A stretch of DNA of 39,376 nt from Ureaplasma sp. (lineage in GTDB: Bacteria > Bacillota_I > Bacilli_A > Mycoplasmatales > Mycoplasmoidaceae): assembly GCA_020024695.1 (NCBI GenBank), contig JAHHTK010000009.1, positions 1 to 39,376 on the forward strand, given 5' to 3'. Made by a program: the position numbers and the translations under genes. Shown here in pieces: positions 38,801 to 39,376 of this stretch. The notes beneath the pieces are model-generated. The model did no database searches, was not told the origin of the DNA, and saw nothing but the letters and a program-made list of their open reading frames with translations. Numbering within the stretch: position 1 is the first letter of the stretch; the number at the start of each line of letters is the position of its first letter.

Positions 38801-39376
38801 ACTTTAGATTTCGCATACCCATTCGCATTCATAATTCCTAAGGTTGGACGGTTCTTTACCACAAATTGACGAATTAAAATAGTAATGACAAATAGAGCAA
38901 TAATGGCAATAAAGATACTGATGGCCATTGTAAAGGCATTAACAGTTTTAATTAATGAAGAGGTGAAAGTAACCCGTAATGTCGCTGGGGTAATCTTATT
39001 ATCTGGTGAATCATAAGTATAAGCAGCATTAGTTCCTTGAGGTCAAGCCATAAAATTATCTTGAACAATATCTTGGTTTAATTGATCAACATAACTATAT
39101 AAATCCTTGTTACCAGTATATTTACCTAAAATGATTTGTTCTCGTGGGTTATTTTGGAATGCTTCAAAACAACGAGCGTATCCTGTACAACCAACATAAA
39201 CAATAGCTTGGGTTTGTGGATTTGGCACCATGTTTTCAAAGCTAATGATTGGGTACATGAAATCAGGGGTGATTCCAGTTGACAAGATTAAATAGGGAGT
39301 TGAGGAAATATTGATGATGTATTTTTGATCAATTTCTTTCAACTTAGTTTCTAATGAAATCGGCCCATTGACACTA
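35830..39376 (-). CDS. Giant FtsX-like ABC permease (N-terminus beyond window)
   Basis: At least 1182 aa in one open minus frame with many UGA-Trp codons; stop TAG 35830-35832. The visible part holds an extracytoplasmic region, then a first FtsX-type membrane block (about 38930-38440; NRPTLGIMNANGYAKSKVIYALSTLGLIPAVLGGLLGY is the usual FtsX coupling stretch). A very large Asn/Gln-rich external region of about 700 residues follows, then a second FtsX block at the C-terminus (36250-35830; ends LGAHKLSKVNIANAIKR). This two-block plan is that of MacB/LolE-like permeases, which use mechanical force on envelope lipids, lipoproteins or peptides. It shares the operon with an ABC-2 permease and one ATPase. 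Confidence 0.88.

Overview
The window comes from a mollicute (Mycoplasma/Ureaplasma/Spiroplasma-type bacterium). The DNA is AT-rich. UGA is read as tryptophan in nearly every gene (for example in rplT, recA and cas9), so each real gene is longer than a standard-code ORF finder reports, and all coordinates here use UGA=Trp. Lipoproteins carry a short signal peptide ending in Ala/Ser-Cys, and TTG or GTG starts occur. I cannot name the species.

Layout. 1-4601 (+): three surface lipoprotein genes, namely two tandem copies of a BspA/LRR-like lipoprotein (the second broken by a one-base insertion) and a 693-aa lipoprotein made of three repeats. 4710-4853 (-): a 47-aa single-span membrane protein. 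5029-6195 (+): infC-rpmI-rplT behind an attenuator-like hairpin. 6276-7595 (+): three small unknown genes, two of them membrane proteins. 7707-15963 (-): a tightly overlapping operon potA-potB-potC-potD-coaD-like-yhgE/pip-like, for polyamine import plus a CoaD-like nucleotidyltransferase and a large membrane protein. 16127-18143 (-): a Cof-type HAD hydrolase and recA, each with its own signals.

18364-26980 is a complete type II-A CRISPR-Cas locus in an unusual arrangement. cas1-cas2-csn2 run on + and cas9 on -. Between them lie a predicted tracrRNA (-) and an array of 42 repeats and 41 spacers. The tracrRNA anti-repeat and the decayed repeats at the left end both say the array is transcribed on the minus strand, from a leader squeezed between the cas9 stop codon and the first repeat. 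Several spacer pairs differ only at synonymous codon positions, so the array has repeatedly sampled homologous genes of diverged invaders. One pair encodes a nonapeptide resembling the gokushovirus major capsid protein. Directly upstream of cas9 sit an uncharacterised 140-aa protein gene and two divergent DEDDh (DnaQ-like) exonuclease genes, which are plausible accessory factors.

29769-30452 (+) is an unknown gene. 30530-33294 (-) is feoA-feoB (ferrous iron uptake) behind a 240-nt structured leader. 33536-33931 (-) is a small S1-domain-like protein. 34039 to the window edge (-) is an ABC export operon: a giant FtsX-type permease (5' end cut off), an ABC-2 permease and one ATPase. No rRNA, tRNA, insertion sequence or replication origin was recognised.
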